Below the pieces are notes generated by a model, which saw only the letters and a program-made list of their open reading frames with translations, was not told the DNA's origin and made no database searches. The translations under genes were made by a program, and so were the position numbers. From NCBI GenBank assembly GCA_948470475.1, contig OX419335.1, forward strand, positions 15,289,026 to 15,353,025: a stretch of DNA of 64,000 nt, in the 5' to 3' direction. Source of the DNA: Galaxea fascicularis (taxonomy: Eukaryota > Cnidaria > Anthozoa > Scleractinia > Euphylliidae). The number at the start of each line of letters is the position of its first letter. Position 1 is the stretch's first letter. Positions 63,200 to 64,000 of the stretch are shown one piece after another.

Positions 63200-64000
63200 G
63201 GACAGAGAAAGTCGGGGACGATAGGGGTGGTGGCGGAACGAAGGAAGCAAACCCGGAAAAGTTTAAATCGTTAAAATGGCTTTAGAACGACTTAAGAACG
63301 ACTCAGCTGCCACAAAGACTTCAAAATAACACAAGCGCAGACTAAGATAAGCTTCTTTTATTTAAATCCTTTCCTACAAGTTGAATTTAAAGCGATTTTC
63401 GAACCATTTTCATACATTCTCTTAAATGGCTCAAAACGTAACGCAATACTGTCACGTATGTAAATCACACACAACGTCTGGAGGGCCTCTGGGGGGGCCT
63501 GTGATTTCACGTCCTTGTTTTAAAGAGGACGGCGAAGAAATGTACCAAATGTAAAACGCACGTGCGGAGTGATTGTTTGTGGCGTTCTCGTTGCCGTCGT
63601 CGTCGCTTTAGTTTCCTATTTATATGTGCAGTACGAATCAGGTGAAAATTGCACGCCTGTGGAAAACATCACGTAACGGAACAAAGAAGATCGTAAAGTG
63701 TAAGGTAAGGTGCAAAGGAACAAGCAAAAATAATAAACAAAAAACAACGCGCAAAATCAAAGTGTAAATTGTGTCTTTTGTTCACGTTGTCTGGGTGAAG
63801 TTTCACTTCAAACTTTCACAACATCCTTTGTTTTCGCCGGTGCAAATATGACTGTCATTAAAAATGGACTTAAAGCCAGTCAGCATTTTCAGAGAAGTAA
63901 GTAATGGTTTGCCTGAGAACTGTAGCACTGAAAGGCAAATTATGAAGAGGTGATAATAGTTGTCCTGTTTAAACCAACTACTTTTTAAGGAAGTACATAT

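Larger units (their letters stand above)
58821..64000. other. Gene-free 3' end of the window
   Basis: Apart from the listed MITE, LINE, minisatellite and tRNA-like repeats I see no exon here. The stretch 63.2-64.0 kb includes a GCCGTCGTCGTCGC motif that looks repeat-derived, but no border could be set. Confidence 0.45.

Noticed and set aside
1..64000. CRISPR arrays, operons or bacterial genes
   Set aside because: The sequence is clearly that of an intron-rich animal genome; no array of direct repeats with unique spacers was seen.

Overview
The window is animal nuclear DNA, most likely from an anthozoan cnidarian and probably a stony coral. The genes are split by GT-AG introns, the introns and spacers are AT-rich, and they are packed with short inverted-repeat transposons, tRNA-derived SINEs and Penelope/LINE fragments of kinds I associate with coral genomes. 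The species is inferred from this texture, not from any diagnostic gene.

Layout. (1) Bases 1-33115, + strand: the 3' part of a RasGRF-type gene (Ras/Rac guanine-nucleotide exchange factor). I could chain 24 exons in a single consistent reading frame: 3849 nt, 1282 codons plus stop. They run from the segment before the IQ motif, through DH, second PH, REM and a long Ser/Pro-rich linker, to the CDC25 RasGEF domain. The N-terminal PH domain lies upstream of the window. (2) 33116-36209: 3' UTR, SINE pieces and a tRNA-like composite repeat. (3) 36210-37271, - strand: an intronless 353-codon membrane protein, possibly promethin/LDAF1-like, with a CRE palindrome just upstream of its start. (4) 37443-42234: a 4.8-kb repeat block bounded by inverted copies of one terminus. 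It holds a decayed two-exon transposon gene, a 550-bp tandem duplication and a Penelope-like fragment. (5) 43113-58739, - strand: a secreted thrombospondin type-1 repeat (TSR) gene of nine exons (567 codons plus stop). Four exons are 174-nt phase-1 modules of identical length. (6) 54887-55858, + strand: an intronless class A GPCR nested antisense in the 8.4-kb third intron of the TSR gene. That intron also holds a cluster of inverted-repeat elements at 49.6-53.2 kb and an LTR remnant lies in the next one. (7) 58740-64000: no gene seen; LINE, MITE, minisatellite and tRNA-like repeats.

Functionally the loci look independent: an intracellular Ras/Rac exchange factor, a small membrane protein, an extracellular matrix or adhesion protein and a sensory or peptide receptor. 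The observations most worth following are a possible alternative last exon that would give the TSR protein a membrane anchor, a decayed TSR exon beside the active array, two hammerhead-ribozyme-like motifs in RasGRF introns, nested TIR elements with clean TAA target duplications, and a MITE whose pre-insertion site survives in a neighbouring tandem copy.
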